Counted from the first letter of the stretch, positions 10,344-21,908 are shown. The stretch: 64,000 bases of DNA from Seminavis robusta (GCA_903772945.1 CAICTM010000091.1:1-64000), one strand, 5' to 3'. Numbers and translations are program-made. The notes: a model not told the origin generated them from the letters alone.

Positions 10344-10936
10344 GATGACTAGCTAGCTAGTATTCTTTTAGTACCTGGTACGCCGATACTGGTACCGGTA
10401 CTAGTACTAGTAACCTGATGCAGACTGGTCCCTTCCTCCAAAGCCGCGACGATCGCTGAGTGGAGGAGTTGCGGAGGTGAGCACCTTCTTCGAAGTTTCT
10501 GGTTTGAGGAGCTGCTTGAGGCCAGTTGGCGTTTCCAAGACAGCAGCATTGATGGTCATCTCTGACCTTCCATCCCAGCAATCTACATCAGAGTGGAGTA
10601 GTTTATCGCTTCAACGAAACCACTTCGATGCTGCATTTGGGGGATCATCGGGCAAGAGAGCTCAAGATACAGGACGGTGTGAGGCAGGGCGCTGTTCTGT
10701 CACCGTCACGTGTCCTTCTCTTTATGATTTAGTTCAGGTTCATGAAGAAGCCACGTGACTGATTTCTCCGACGTCAAAAAACTCCGGGTCATGGGTGTAT
10801 CGTGACTAAATTAACAGTTCTCTTTTGGATCTTCGAAGCGCTCTTGCGGCATCAACGGATCTCCCTTCCTCGCTCAGCTCTTGGTCAGTTTGCTTGGTTA
10901 GATTGTCGATTGATTGTTGTTGCTGTCCAACCCACC
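10344..10936. other. Spacer and 5' region of the M3 peptidase gene
   Basis: 593 bases with GGTACC/CTAGTA-type palindromic strings at 10373-10410. The remainder has no recognisable gene. An in-frame GTG-started extension of the peptidase reading frame begins at 10802, but a GTG start is unlikely in a eukaryote. Confidence 0.4.
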
Positions 10937-13326
10937 ATGTCCACTACAACTCCCTTCAAACCGCTGTGCCCCTGCTGCTTTCAATCCTACGCCACCTCTA
11001 TCGCGGCTGGTGTGGATCATGAACCCTTTTCGTTTGAGTTTTGTGGCAGCTGCGCTCCGTCCGATGTGGAAAAGGCGCTGGCCAAAAAGGCTGCCACGGA
11101 CCAGACGGTCCCTCCCATTCAATGGCTGCTGACGGTGGAAGAGATTGAAGCGTCTACCAAAGAAATTCTCGAAGCCACGCAACAAAATTTGGATACGATT
11201 GCAGCAATTCCCTTGGCAGACGTTACCTTTGAGAATACCATTGCCAAACTCATGACGCCTCCCAACTACAAGACCAATCCACAGTTGGTGGCTTGCAAAT
11301 TCTTGCAGCACTGCAGTACCGATGCCAAAATTCGAGAGGCGGCCAGTGCGGCCGGAAAGCAATTTGCCGCGTCGCGAGTGCAAGGACGCATGAATCGAGC
11401 CGTCTACGAACGTGTCAAGGCATTTTCCGAGATGACCGACACGGTGGCGACGTTGACTCCGTATCAACAACATTTCGTCAAGGCGGCACGAGAAGACTTT
11501 GAACGAGCGGGATTGGCACTGCCCGAAGAAGACGCCCAAAAACTCAAGGATTTGTTGGCCGAAGACACCACCGTTTGTTCCAAATTCAGTCAAGCCTTGG
11601 GAGCCGACAATACCAAACTATTCTTTACACCCGAAGAATTAAAGGGCATGAAGGACGATTTTATTCAGGATCGACTCGGCAAGGATGAGGAAGGAAAATG
11701 CACAATTACCCTCAAATATCCAGACATTATCCCCATTGGACAGTCTTGTCAAGTGGCAGAGACACGACGAAAAATTGGAGATGCACGGGAAGGTGAGAGT
11801 GCTTCTTACAAGGACAATTTAGACCTGGTAGCACAAGGGATTCAACTGCGCAAGCAAATTGCAACCATGCTCGGATATCCCAGTTGGGCCGAGTACGTTT
11901 GCACCAAACGCATGAGTGGGTCCTACCAAGCAGTAGATGACTTCTTGTCTCATTTGCAGTCCAAATTGACCGACAGTGGCAAAGAGGACTATGACACTCT
12001 GCTGCAGCTCAAAAAAGAACATTGCAGCGAGACTGGAGTAGAGTTTGATGGCAAACTCAATGCATGGGATACCTCCTTTTACAATAATCGACTACTGCAG
12101 ACCAAATACGGTGTCGATTCCGAGGCAATTCGACAGTACTTTCCACTCGATCACGTCGTCGAAACGACACTGGCCATTTATCAAGAGTTGTTGGGATTGA
12201 CCTTTCAAGAATTGCCGCAGGGTACCTTTTGGTGTTGGTATCCCTCGGAAGTACGATGCTTTCGTGTCGTTGACACTGCCTCGGGTACAGCCATTGGACA
12301 CTTTTACTTGGATTTGCATCCTCGACCGGGCAAGTATGGTCATGCCGCCATTTTTCATCTCGTCAAGCACACAGAGGATCACGGGGCAGTGGATTGCATG
12401 CTGTGCAATCTGCCTCCCGGTACGGCAGACAAACCGAGCTTGTTGTTGCACACCAACGTGGTGACATTCTGTAAGTACATGTAGCAAAAGAGGACGAAAC
12501 TCAACTCTCGGTGTCATTTGTCCTGACATCCATCTAACACGCACTTACCTTAATTGCACACTCATCATGTATTCCAATTCAATTTTTTATTCCAGTCCAG
12601 TAAGCAAAATGGTTTTTGTTGAGTGCACTGTTGAATCATACCGCAAACTGCGTTTTCTCATCGTCTTCTTGTTCTCTGTCACTTCCTAGTGAATTTGGCC
12701 ACATTATGCACGGACTTTGCAGCGAGGGTGTCGGGAATTCAACCCATTTGGCCAAATGCCCCCGCGATTTCGTTGAGGCGCCCTCCCAGATGCTGGAGAA
12801 TTGGTGTTGGCAAACAAGTGTGTTGGAACGATTGTCGAAACATCATCAAACTGGTGAGTCTTTGCCCAGTGACATGCTCCAGTCCATGATTCGTGCCAAG
12901 CACGTCAATGTGGCATTTGGATCACTCCGACAAATCTACTTGTCCCGTCTCGATTTGAACATTCATGGGCCCGATCCACCAAAGGACGCCGCTGGATTAC
13001 AGCAATTGGTAGACAAATTGCGTCCTGAAATCACCCTGATTGAAAATCCTCCCGGGAACAACATGTTGCGAACCTTTTCCCATTTGATGAATCAATACTC
13101 CGCCTCCTACTATGGATACATGTGGGCCGAGGTTTTGAGTGCTGACATGTTTGCTTCTCGGTTTGAAGCCGAAGGTGTCATGAACCCCAAAGTCGGCATG
13201 GACTATCGCAAAATGGTGCTGGCTCCCGGCGGCACACACAGCATTACGGATCACTTGACCAAGTTCTTGGGACGACCGCCCAGCAATGAAGCCTTTTTGA
13301 AATCGAGGGGAATCTTGAAAGAGTAG
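10937..13326 (+). CDS. M3 family zinc oligopeptidase (thimet oligopeptidase-like), three exons including a 4-nt micro-exon
   Basis: Exons 10937-12470, 12596-12599 and 12690-13326 give 2175 bases, exactly 725 codons. The first ATG in good context (cccaccATGt) is taken as the start. The N-terminal helical half (about 60-450) leads to the metallopeptidase core. After splicing the motif is H513-E-F-G-H517, with the third zinc ligand Glu542 in VEAPSQMLENW, 29 residues after the first His as in thimet oligopeptidase. The substrate-side motif QYSASYYGYMW lies nearer the C-terminus. Such enzymes cut short peptides in cytosol or organelles. Total length (724 residues) fits the family. Introns are 125 and 90 bases with GTAAGT and GTAAGC donors. 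Joining exon 1 directly to exon 3 shifts frame and loses the active site. Two CxxC pairs near the N-terminus (residues 12-40) are unusual for the family and might bind a metal. Confidence 0.92.
12596..12599 (+). other. 4-base micro-exon (TCCA) of the M3 peptidase gene
   Basis: The string reads ...ttattccag|TCCA|gtaagc..., with a T-rich tract and AG acceptor before it and a strong donor after it. Together with one base from exon 1 and one from exon 3 it makes the Phe and the first His of the HEXXH zinc site. Phase, reading frame and catalytic motif all require it. Confidence 0.85.
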
Positions 13327-13863
13327 ACAACAACGAAGACCTAGGTAGTGGCAAGTTGTTCCCTTTAGATTGGAAACCACGAGCAGCGACTTTACTATGT
13401 CTTTGGACGCTCTATAGGATTTTAGATAAGAAATAGGTAGTCGAACTGGTAGCCACGAAAACTGTACAGTCATACCCCAACTGATTAACGTTGCCGGAAG
13501 GCATACCGCACCAGTAACGATGGTCAAACTCTTTGTTACGGTAACATTCGTATGATAGTCTGATGATGAACTGACTACTCTCTGTTTCCAGGAATACTTT
13601 CTTTTGCTGCCAGAGTAAAGTACACTGGACCTGCGATTGCCTCCAACGACTCGAGCGAGGCTTTGCATTGGCAACTGCTTGAGCATCGCGAGAGCTACGA
13701 TGAAGCTCTCTTTCAGGATTTTAAGGCCCGACCCAATCAATCCGCGGAAGGAAAACTGCTTGCCCATTGAATCCATGCTGCCCCGCGAAGTCGCAACGTT
13801 ATTGGGAAAACCTTTGAATTGTACCGTGCCGTGTTGTCGCCTTGGGGATATCACCATCAGCTA
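13327..13863. other. Convergent 3' spacer
   Basis: 537 bases between the M3 peptidase stop and the stop of the minus-strand hydrolase. A minus-strand open frame covers this stretch and the peptidase 3' end, but it is an antisense shadow. No other feature is seen. Confidence 0.4.
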
Positions 13864-15120
13864 TTATGACACTGCATTGTGAAAAAAGTCCAGTGCCTTG
13901 AGTGTCGCTTCCGAACAGTACTCGTGGAATGCCCAAGCTCTGTGCAATGCCTTGGCCAAGGGGCTCACCCCAGGTCCCAATGGTTGATTATGGAGACATT
14001 CCCCGCCGCACGTAGCTTTAAGAATATCTCTCCAATCGGATTTGGTGGGATCCTTGAGCAACATGCCCGTGGTAGCATCCATGTGTCCACTGGTTTGTAG
14101 CTCCGTCACAATTTGCTGGGCCATGATGAGTGTCATGTGAGGGACTCGTTGGTGCAAATACACTGCCGTGACGGGAAAGGGTGTGCACGTGTCGGTATCC
14201 AAAATGGCATGTTTGTGTAGATTGTTTTGATTGTTGATGCGTGTCATGTCGGAATAATCTTGGAGTGTTCCTTGGAGGGTTCTCTTGTCGCGTGGCATGG
14301 GTGCCAAGTAGATGGGTGGTTGGGATTGTTGCATCCACTTTTTTATCAGAGCCGATCCCAAACTCATGACGCCCACCATGGCTCCCTGGACGATTCCCTC
14401 CACGGCCAATTGTGCGGCAAATCGTCCTCCGGAAGATGCCCCAAACGCCCAGAGACGGCCATGTTGTGGTTGTTGTGGTGTCTGTAATTCTAATACTTGC
14501 TTCCAAATATACTCGACTGCATCTTGGACATGAGCCGTGTCTTGTTGACCCCAACAACCCGACTTGCGATCTTGCGAAGTGACGGCCAGAACCACGGCAA
14601 TGCTTGGTTGCTCTACCAGTATCCGAGCAATCTGCATTTCTTCCGAGAGTCCAATGCACGTGGAACAGGATGGCGAAGGAGAAAAGAATTTCAAGGCACT
14701 GTGGGAGCATCCATGAAGTAACAGTGCAATATCTTGTCCTGTCGAGGCAGAAGTAGTGGCGTAAACAATTTCGGTCGTTCGTCCCGCGGTGACCACATCC
14801 TCACGAATCCCAATCACTGGCGGTGCTCCTTCTGGATAGGGATCATCATCATTGGCAGCTTGTTGGTTTATTTGTCTTGGATTGGTAGAAACAACTTCTG
14901 GACTTAGCTGCAGCCAATGGGCAAGAGATACCCAACTGAATGCCAGTCCGACAAAGACACAAAGAGTACAGAGACGTAGAGAGGTAAATGCGTGTTGGTG
15001 CCTCTCTTTCCTCATACTAATAGTCGTCATTGCCGCATTGCCATTCATATATATATAGATTACTATGGAATTACATTCATAGAAGAATGGAAGATCTCTC
15101 TCATCAATAGCAACCTTCAA
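13864..15120 (-). CDS. Alpha/beta hydrolase with N-terminal membrane anchor
   Basis: 418 codons from the first in-frame ATG; Met25 (15048) is an equally good start. A single hydrophobic segment near residues 49-71 looks like a signal anchor, so the catalytic part would face the ER/Golgi lumen or outside. An oxyanion-type strand-turn LLLHGCSH lies near 135, and the nucleophile elbow GASSGG places Ser229 as the likely nucleophile. A late His is expected but I cannot place it with certainty (candidates in HLHQRVPHM or near the C-terminus). There are several Cys residues, consistent with disulfides. The specific substrate is unknown. The gene is divergent from POLA2, and the start codons are about 250-320 bases apart. 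Confidence 0.7.
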   Translation of the reverse strand: MKVAIDERDLPFFYECNSIVIYIYMNGNAAMTTISMRKERHQHAFTSLRLCTLCVFVGLAFSWVSLAHWLQLSPEVVSTNPRQINQQAANDDDPYPEGAPPVIGIREDVVTAGRTTEIVYATTSASTGQDIALLLHGCSHSALKFFSPSPSCSTCIGLSEEMQIARILVEQPSIAVVLAVTSQDRKSGCWGQQDTAHVQDAVEYIWKQVLELQTPQQPQHGRLWAFGASSGGRFAAQLAVEGIVQGAMVGVMSLGSALIKKWMQQSQPPIYLAPMPRDKRTLQGTLQDYSDMTRINNQNNLHKHAILDTDTCTPFPVTAVYLHQRVPHMTLIMAQQIVTELQTSGHMDATTGMLLKDPTKSDWRDILKATCGGECLHNQPLGPGVSPLAKALHRAWAFHEYCSEATLKALDFFHNAVS

Positions 15121-15368
15121 TCAATGGATCCGAATATTATAATTCAAGAGAGATTCGGTACCGGTACCGTACGGTACTGGAAAAAGTGAAAGAAAATAAG
15201 GAAAAGACGCCTTTAAAGCTTTTTCGAAGACGTTTTGGTTAGGGTCAGAGGTATATTTTGGCGCCATCGAAAGCCAATGCTGAGACCAACGGGAAGTAAA
15301 CGCTCAGCCTTTCACAAAGAAGAAGAGGAGAGGTGAGGCAGTTTATTGAATGAACAGAGACAGCAACC
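15121..15368. promoter_or_regulatory. Bidirectional promoter region between hydrolase and POLA2
   Basis: 248 bases separate the two divergent start codons. It contains GGTACCGGTACCGTACGGTA (15158-15177), one of the palindromic spacer motifs. A TATATATA string lies at 15047-15055, just inside the longest hydrolase frame, and would suit a shorter hydrolase start. Confidence 0.4.
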
Positions 15369-17816
15369 ATGAAGACAGTATCGAAGGATGAGATCCGTCA
15401 GGCGTTTGCTGGAGTGGGTTTGACTAGCGTTGATCAGTCCATGATTTCCAAATGTAAGTAAATGAGGGTTCCTGCCTCAAAGTCTGTTGTTAATAGTGCT
15501 GTCTTCCCAAGTCAAGTTTTGTGGAGCCATCAATACCCGGGTAGGCTACCCATACCAAATACCAACTAATGTCTTTGATTGTCTTCTTTCTCTCCTGTTT
15601 TCCTTCTTTTGGGCTGTCCATCCAATCCTTCTCAGGCGTCGCCTTTGCCAACAATCATCATATTAGTTCCAAATCCATGGCCGAATGCTGGGAAAGTTTC
15701 AGTTTGAACAAGAGCATTGACGCTTTGGATGAGCATTCCTGGCAATCCTTTCGCAGCGATTTGGAAAAGGAAGCCGAGCGAAATCCCACACCTCTCCAAG
15801 TCGAAAGTTGTAGTAGTAGTGGAGCCGTTCAGACTCGCCCTGCAATGGGAAAACGACAATTGCCTACCGTGACGCCTCCGGCCAAACGAGTTGCCACACC
15901 ACCCAATAATACAAAATCGGCGGTGGATGCCGTCCTTTCTTCCACTACGGCATCTCCCGTCAAGAGTGCCAGTCCTTCCTACACGCCACCCAAATACGAG
16001 GAACGAGCGGGAGCTGGAAAAGTGATTCTCACCTTTAATCCCAATGATCTCAAACCCACTACTACTGCTGCTGACAGCAACACGACGACAACTCCCAAAT
16101 GCAGCATTGCCTACCAACAGTTTGACACCAATGTCACAGCCCAACCCCATCGTCATTTGTTCACCACCATGGAGGATCGGGCCAAGGCTTTGGACAAACA
16201 TTTGGTCCAATTGGAGGATATCATGATGGAACGGTACAACATCAAGGGAAAAGATGACGATGATACTCCCATGATGATGGAAGATGAGGCAGAAATTGCA
16301 CCCTTGGAAGCGGTCGCCGTGCCACGCCAAGACAAGATTTGCTGTATTGGTCGCATTTGTAATGCGGTAAGTTTTTGTTTGTGATCGTTGTTCATTTATT
16401 TCAAGGCCTTCTTCTCAACTAACTCTGCTGTATATGTTGTACCACTCGTACCATACTGAAAAAAGGCCCACGAAGGACGCATCAATCATACATCAGTCGT
16501 CTTGGAAGGATCCAAACACTTGGGAGGTGCTCGCATTGAAATGGACGTGTCGCTCTTGAAAGACGGCGAAAAACAAAAAGACTTTTCCCTCTTTCCCGGA
16601 CAAATTGTGGCGGTCGAGGGCATGAACTCGACGGGACGAAAACTGACGGCCCATCGAATCTGCGAGGGGGCTGCCCACGGTGGAAACAAGAGTACTGCCA
16701 AGCAGCTCTTGGAGTATCATTATTCGCGACAAAATGGCACTCCCCTCAAAATCATGACGGTCGCTGGACCCTACACTACCAGTGACAATCTCGGATACGA
16801 TCCATTATTTGACTTTATGAGTATCGTCATGCAAGAAAAACCCGATGTCGTCATCATGGTGGGACCCTTTGTCGATTTGCGTCACAAGGATATTCAAAGT
16901 GGAGAAGCTTCTCTCTTGTTCAGCGACGGCAGCGATGACATGACTGTGCCCTACGAAGCATTCTTTGCCAACAAGATTGCGGGTCTCTTGGAAGAATTCT
17001 TTGAAGGGGGAGATTTCAAAACGCAGTTTGTGCTAGTGCCCAGTTTGGATGATGCCACGGCCGACTGGGCGTAAGTACCCAAGTGTTGATTGCGAGCTGG
17101 CATGTTGTGTTTTTGTCAGTGTGTATCTCACAATATAATATTCCATACTCCACTCGAATTATCCATGCAGATACCCTCAGGCGCCCTTCCAAGACAGAGT
17201 CTTTGGGCAACGGGGAAAAGTCATTCTAAAGAAAGCTGGAGGAGACGGCTTGGAGATCAACACCTTGGGCTTGGATCAGATCGAGAAAGGAGCTGCAGGT
17301 GACAATAATGCTGCATCTGCAGATGCACCCTTTCGTCGGATCCACTGCGTTTCAAACCCCTGCACGCTGCAATTGAATGAAGTCATCATTGGTGTCACTG
17401 GCACGGATGCCATCTTCCACATGAGTGCGGATGAAACCAACGCCAACTTGGTACCTGGATCCCGATTGGCTCGGATCGGCCAACACATGTTGCAACAGCG
17501 CAGTTACTATCCTCTTTTTCCCGCCTTTCCTGGCGCCAACTTGGATCTGAAACGGATGAAGCAGTGGTCCATGCCGTGCCAGCCGGATTTGCTGATTGTC
17601 CCCTCCAAGCTGACTAGCTTTGCGAGACCTGTTCTTGGTGATACAGTCTTGGTCAACCCGGGGCACCTAACCAAAAACACCACCGGTGGCACATATGGTG
17701 TCATGGAGATTCACCCCATGAAGAGGGAAGAACTGGAAACTGCTGGAGGCGTTGGAGACGTGGAGTTAGACCACAACATTCCCAATCGCTTGCACCTGGA
17801 GATCCGTAAGATTTAG
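15369..17816 (+). CDS. POLA2: DNA polymerase alpha subunit B (primase-complex regulatory subunit)
   Basis: Four exons: 15369-15453, 15636-16366, 16466-17070 and 17171-17816. They total 2067 bases or 689 codons, and all joints are GT-AG and in phase. The short first exon encodes an N-terminal helical segment, followed by a Ser/Thr/Pro-rich linker (about 70-180). From exon 3 the OB/phosphoesterase-type region is clear: VVLEGSKHLGG, SLFPGQIVAVEGMNSTGRKL, then VAGPYTTSDNLGYDPL and a VVIMVGPFVDLRH segment. Exon 4 restores DWAYPQAPFQ. The subunit tethers the catalytic subunit and primase at replication origins. A 688-residue length is close to the animal and yeast proteins. The phosphoesterase domain is normally inactive in this family. 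Confidence 0.92.
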
Positions 17817-18042
17817 TTGGCTGACGGTACCGTACTGCCGCGGCTGAGGATTGGAAGCGAGGTTCTGGGGAACGACGGGATTCTCTATTTCGTTATGGTT
17901 AGAAAAACAACACTTGTCTTCCTACTAGCAAGTATCATCACGACAGGAGCTTCAATTCTATCTAGATGCGCAGCAATGGTTTGTACAATGTCGTCTCCGC
18001 CGTAAAGTTGATTGTTTTTCTACATCTATCTTCCACGCCATC

Positions 18043-20500
18043 TCAGTCTCGCTGGCCTTGTCCAGAACCGATGTTGACTGCAACAGCCAATGCATTTTCG
18101 GACGCCACTTGATCTCCTAGCAACCCGAGGATGATGCTGTATCTCCACCATTCTTCGGGAGAATTCTTCCTCAAGGAAACACCATGGCTGCTGATGCATC
18201 GCGCAAAGGCAAGGCTGTCAGTGTCCCCAGATCTACAGGCAGCGTAACAAATGGCATGTTCCACGACCGGTCTCGACTCAAAATCCCAATGATCAAATCG
18301 GAGTCCACGATACACTTTGTCGTCTGCACCAATGCCATCGACTCCAGCAGCCAAATGATCTACAATTTCTTTCCACTCCTCGCGTAGACTGTCCTCGGCA
18401 GGAAGCCAGAAATTGGGCTCCAATTCTGCAATCACCTGGATATCTTTCGGTGCGTCTTCGTCGTCAGGTGCGGCCATGTTTCCAATATCCAACATTTCAC
18501 CTAGCATGTACAAACCCCTCGCCATTCTACCGTTGCCAAGTTTGTCGCCTCCAGTGTCTTCCACGGGCAGCAAGATGGACGCTGCGAGACAGGCAAGTGG
18601 GAAGTGTTCCAGTGAGACAGGGTTACCAAATTCATCTTTTTGTAGGTCCAACAAGGTTCTCCACGAGTTTCTTAGTGAATCCCATCTCATGTCTTTGGTA
18701 GATACAGTTCCTCCAAGTGTGAGTCGGAACATGAGTAGCGTAGCTTCTGTCAACAAAGGGGGGGTTGGTGGTAACCATGTCAGCACATCTTCGCAAGAGG
18801 GGTCGAACGAATCAATTTCCAATGACGGAGGTAGAGTTTCTCGCACAACAATCTGTGTTTCACTCAAATCCTCGGTTTTGCTTCCAGCGCCCAACAAGTT
18901 TTTCAAAAACTTGGCTGCTGAACTGCCTTCTCCATCATTGTCGCGTTGTACCCAGGCAATGGGTGCTTTTCGTAACGGTCGAGTCCAAGCCCTTCCCTGA
19001 GAGAATCCACTGTACTCAAAGACTCGTTCAAAGTTGGCATCGTACAATCGAAGGGCGGAACTTCGCCCTCTCCCTCGTTGTTCTCGATCAATGGAATACA
19101 ATGCCCCGTATCCAGTCAGTCTACAATCAAAGAATAAGAGTCCACATCCTTCATAATTGCGAGTCCCATCGAAATTGGCAAGATAGGATATTCCTTCGGC
19201 GACGCGTCCTTCGGCATCAAAGACATGAGCCAGTGCCCATGTCGTGACGGCCCCGGTGTTTTGTGTGTCTTTGGCTAGATTTCGTTCGGCAATTTGTTCG
19301 GCTTCTTCACGTCGTCCCCCCACGGCAAATCCTACCGCTTGCCAGGAACAGGCAATGTTATATCCCGGAATGGCAGCCTGAATAATACCACCCCGTCGTT
19401 CGTTCCAATAGGACGACACCGACGTTGCTGCTCTGTGAGTAGAAAAAGGCAGGAACAATAAAATTGTGAGCCCAGGGGAAAGCTTAACAATGAGCAGTTT
19501 CTGACAGATCAATGATTTAAGGAGCCTACCTCAACGCCATTGCCTTGTCGCCCAACATGTATGCGAGATCCATGGTCAGACTCAATGCCAAGACATCACC
19601 CGGACAAGTCTGGAGTATTTTCATGTAGGTCATCAATGCGGTTGAATAGTCGTATTGCATCATTTGTTCCATGGCGAGAATGTGTTGTTGTTCTCGTTCG
19701 TTCAATGCGGGGTCATCTTTTCGCTGGATCGCGGTTTCGATCAAGGGCATCATTTGCAAAGGTCCCATTCCAGGCACCAGAGAATCTCCATGCTGGAGTA
19801 GTTTGTCGAGAAAATGAATGTATCCCCTGCCAGTTTGGGCCAGGACGGGAGCCACAGCCGCCACCACTAACATGGGTGCAAATTTTTGTGAATTGTTTGT
19901 GGTGTTAGCGTTTGATTTGTTTTGTGAATTGTTGGTGGTTTGTTCTTCTGATTGTGATTCTCCTTCACCATTATCCTCCTTCTCGACATTAGTCAATTCT
20001 TCTTCATCTTCTGTACTACCATTCCACACTTTGGCATGTCTTAAGAGTTCAGCATGCGCAATGGCGGCAGCATGAGCAGCTTTCATTTCCAATCCTTGTT
20101 CTCCACCACCTCCTGTACATGTTTTTCCTTTGGTGGCAATGGCCAGTAGGAATCCATCCATTGCCGCCATGGCATTCATGGTATTATCTCTTTGTCCCAC
20201 GACACCACAAAAGGTGACTGGTTCTCCAAAAAAGTCAAACTGCAATTGACCATCGTCGGGAAGAGCGGCCAAGGCATCGTCCAAACTGTCATTGCGGGAA
20301 AATCCACTGATATTAATCTGAGATGACGAAGAAGAAGCATAGCGATAATCATGGCCTGAAAAAGACGATGGATGGTAGATATCGTTGCTACCCATCCAAA
20401 CAGATGCAAAACTAGAAGGAGGCCGAACAGTTCGTCCCCAAGGAGGTCTGGATCTTTTGCAGCAGATCCTTCTCATAGCCGAGTGCCGTTGCAGTATCAT
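18043..20500 (-). CDS. TTC38-like tetratricopeptide-repeat protein
   Basis: Two exons on the minus strand: 20500-19530 and 19432-18043, 2361 bases, 786 residues. The 97-base intron has GTAGGC and CACAG ends and splits an Arg codon. The N-terminus is Arg-rich and could target mitochondria. A predicted helix-rich part contains a Glu/Asn-rich linker (about 165-205). The segment WALAHVFDAEGRVAEGISYL and the later FDCRLTGYGALYSIDREQRG resemble the TPR core of TTC38 proteins. Its function in algae is unknown. It is longer than animal TTC38 (about 470), mainly from the N-terminal extension and insertions. The gene is convergent with POLA2, with 226 bases between stop codons. Confidence 0.75.
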
Positions 20501-20593
20501 GGTGGTCTTATCGTCCCAATATTCAATGACGAAAGTATGTGACCTCTAGTTAGAGCTACCGATAATCAGCGATTTGGATGGTGGCAAGCTGTC

Positions 20594-20712
20594 GATGACA
20601 AAGATCCAAAAGAGTGAGTTGAAGATCAACGGTTGTTGAAACCCGAGTGGCATGGAGTTGTGAATGATTCCATCATCAAAGCAAAACTCTTCATTCACAC
20701 AGGCGACCAGCT
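20594..20712. repeat. Duplicated upstream segment, copy 1
   Basis: Shares 'atgacaaagatccaa.agagt', 'gaaacccgagtggcatg', 'gt.gtgaat' and 'cttcactcacacagg'-like blocks in the same order with 21806-21908. It begins 94 bases upstream of the TTC38-like start codon. Confidence 0.75.
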
Positions 20713-20902
20713 TGTCCTCTACAGTACAATTATTGCCAAATCAAAGAGAGCGAAGATTGGTCGACAGGCTATCAAGCCAATGACTATAATAACCATATTA
20801 TTCAGTATGTAATAATAGTTTCACGGCGCAGTAGGACCAATAGTCTAATCAATCATCGTTATCGGATTCGTAGTCTGCACAATCATCCGACTCGTAATAC
20901 CA

Positions 20903-21688
20903 TCAATCATACTCCTCGTCATAGAAAGTCTCGGTGCCATTGTTGGCACACTCGAAGGTACAATAGTCATAACCAACGAATTCTCGATCTTCGTGGTGGC
21001 ATTCACAGAACCACTCCTCACAACAACCACAGCAGGATAAACTTCGTTGTTTTTGGCACTCACAATAGGTTACGTGGCAAAATTTGCATGTTTCCCCAAT
21101 ATCACTGTAACAACTGTCACAGAATCGGTTATTGGGGTGACAATCAGAACACCCGTCCTCCATCTCTTCTTCTGAGAAAAACGTGTCGCATTTGTCGCAA
21201 CGAATTTCACCTTCCTCATCTTCCTTGACGCAGTCCAAACACACTACCAAGTCAACTTCATGTGCATCTGCATCAGCTTCTTTTTCCACAGCAACCTCCT
21301 CTTCATCCTGGTCTTCTTCTTGTTCCAAATGTCCCTCCTCCTTTAATTGGTTCCTGGTTTTCTTACCGGTACCATGTTCGTTACAAAAATTCTCGTGCAG
21401 TCGGAGATATCCAAGCTCCTTCTTCAAAGTTTCGCTCATCATGACGACGACCGATGGACGATCCAAATAAGGCATGATCTTCTTGACAACAATATCTCGA
21501 GGGATCATGGTTTGGAAGCTTTCCAGCAAGGTGGTCGCTTTCTTGGCGCTCTTGTTCTTGTTGACATTTCTTCTTTTTGCTGGAGGGAGGTGGGGGCAGC
21601 AAATCTTTGACGTCGATCTCTTCTCCCCCTTCAAAAGTTCTTCATTTCCTGCTCCTTCTTCTTCTTCTTCTTCTTGTCGTCGTTCCAT
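20903..21688 (-). CDS. Cys-rich zinc-binding-type protein with possible F-box-like N-terminus
   Basis: 261 codons, no intron. After a Glu-rich and then basic start, residues 55-105 (SFQTMIPRDIVVKKIMPYLD...) look like an F-box-like helical segment. An acidic spacer follows (115-150), then about 100 residues with many Cys and a few His in CxxC pairs (CLDC, CDKC, CSDC, CDSC, CKFC, CCGCC). The pattern suggests two or three zinc sites of RING/ZZ-like type, but I cannot assign one family. Similar F-box plus Cys-rich proteins occur as multigene families in diatoms. A role in ubiquitin ligase substrate recognition is only a guess. Confidence 0.65.
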   Translation of the reverse strand: MERRQEEEEEEGAGNEELLKGEKRSTSKICCPHLPPAKRRNVNKNKSAKKATTLLESFQTMIPRDIVVKKIMPYLDRPSVVVMMSETLKKELGYLRLHENFCNEHGTGKKTRNQLKEEGHLEQEEDQDEEEVAVEKEADADAHEVDLVVCLDCVKEDEEGEIRCDKCDTFFSEEEMEDGCSDCHPNNRFCDSCYSDIGETCKFCHVTYCECQKQRSLSCCGCCEEWFCECHHEDREFVGYDYCTFECANNGTETFYDEEYD

Positions 21689-21805
21689 GGTGGATAGAAT
21701 AGGGTGTGGTGTCCCCTGTTGTCCTTACCAGGTACCGGTACCCGAATTCTTTAGTGAGCTAAGGAGGTACAAAGCGGTGAAGATGTGCCACGTCTCACAC
21801 CACTC

Positions 21806-21908
21806 CATGACAAAGATCCAACAGAGTTGACCACGGTTTTTGAAACCCGAGTGGCATGAAGTCGTGAATCAGAGAAGTAAATCTTCACTCACACAGGAGA
21901 CCACTGGC
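21806..21908. repeat. Duplicated upstream segment, copy 2
   Basis: Second copy of the 20594-20712 block, starting 118 bases upstream of the Cys-rich gene's start codon and also lying in the spacer shared with the divergent TDP1-like gene. Similar placement in front of two genes suggests a duplicated promoter/leader cassette. Confidence 0.75.

Noticed and set aside
10802-10936. N-terminal extension of the M3 peptidase from 10802
   Set aside because: The first codon is GTG. The first ATG, in a good context, is 10937.
10898-11593. Minus-strand open frame of 231 codons
   Set aside because: Antisense to exon 1 of the M3 peptidase, whose identity is certain.
12690-12889. Direct splice of M3 exon 1 to exon 3
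   Set aside because: It gives a shifted frame ending at 12889 and destroys the HEXXH motif; the micro-exon solves both.
12997-13857. Minus-strand open frame of 286 codons
   Set aside because: Antisense to the 3' exon of the M3 peptidase and its spacer; composition is not protein-like and no motif is seen.
15632-16330. Minus-strand open frame of 232 codons
   Set aside because: Antisense to POLA2 exon 2; low-complexity Ser/Gly/His.
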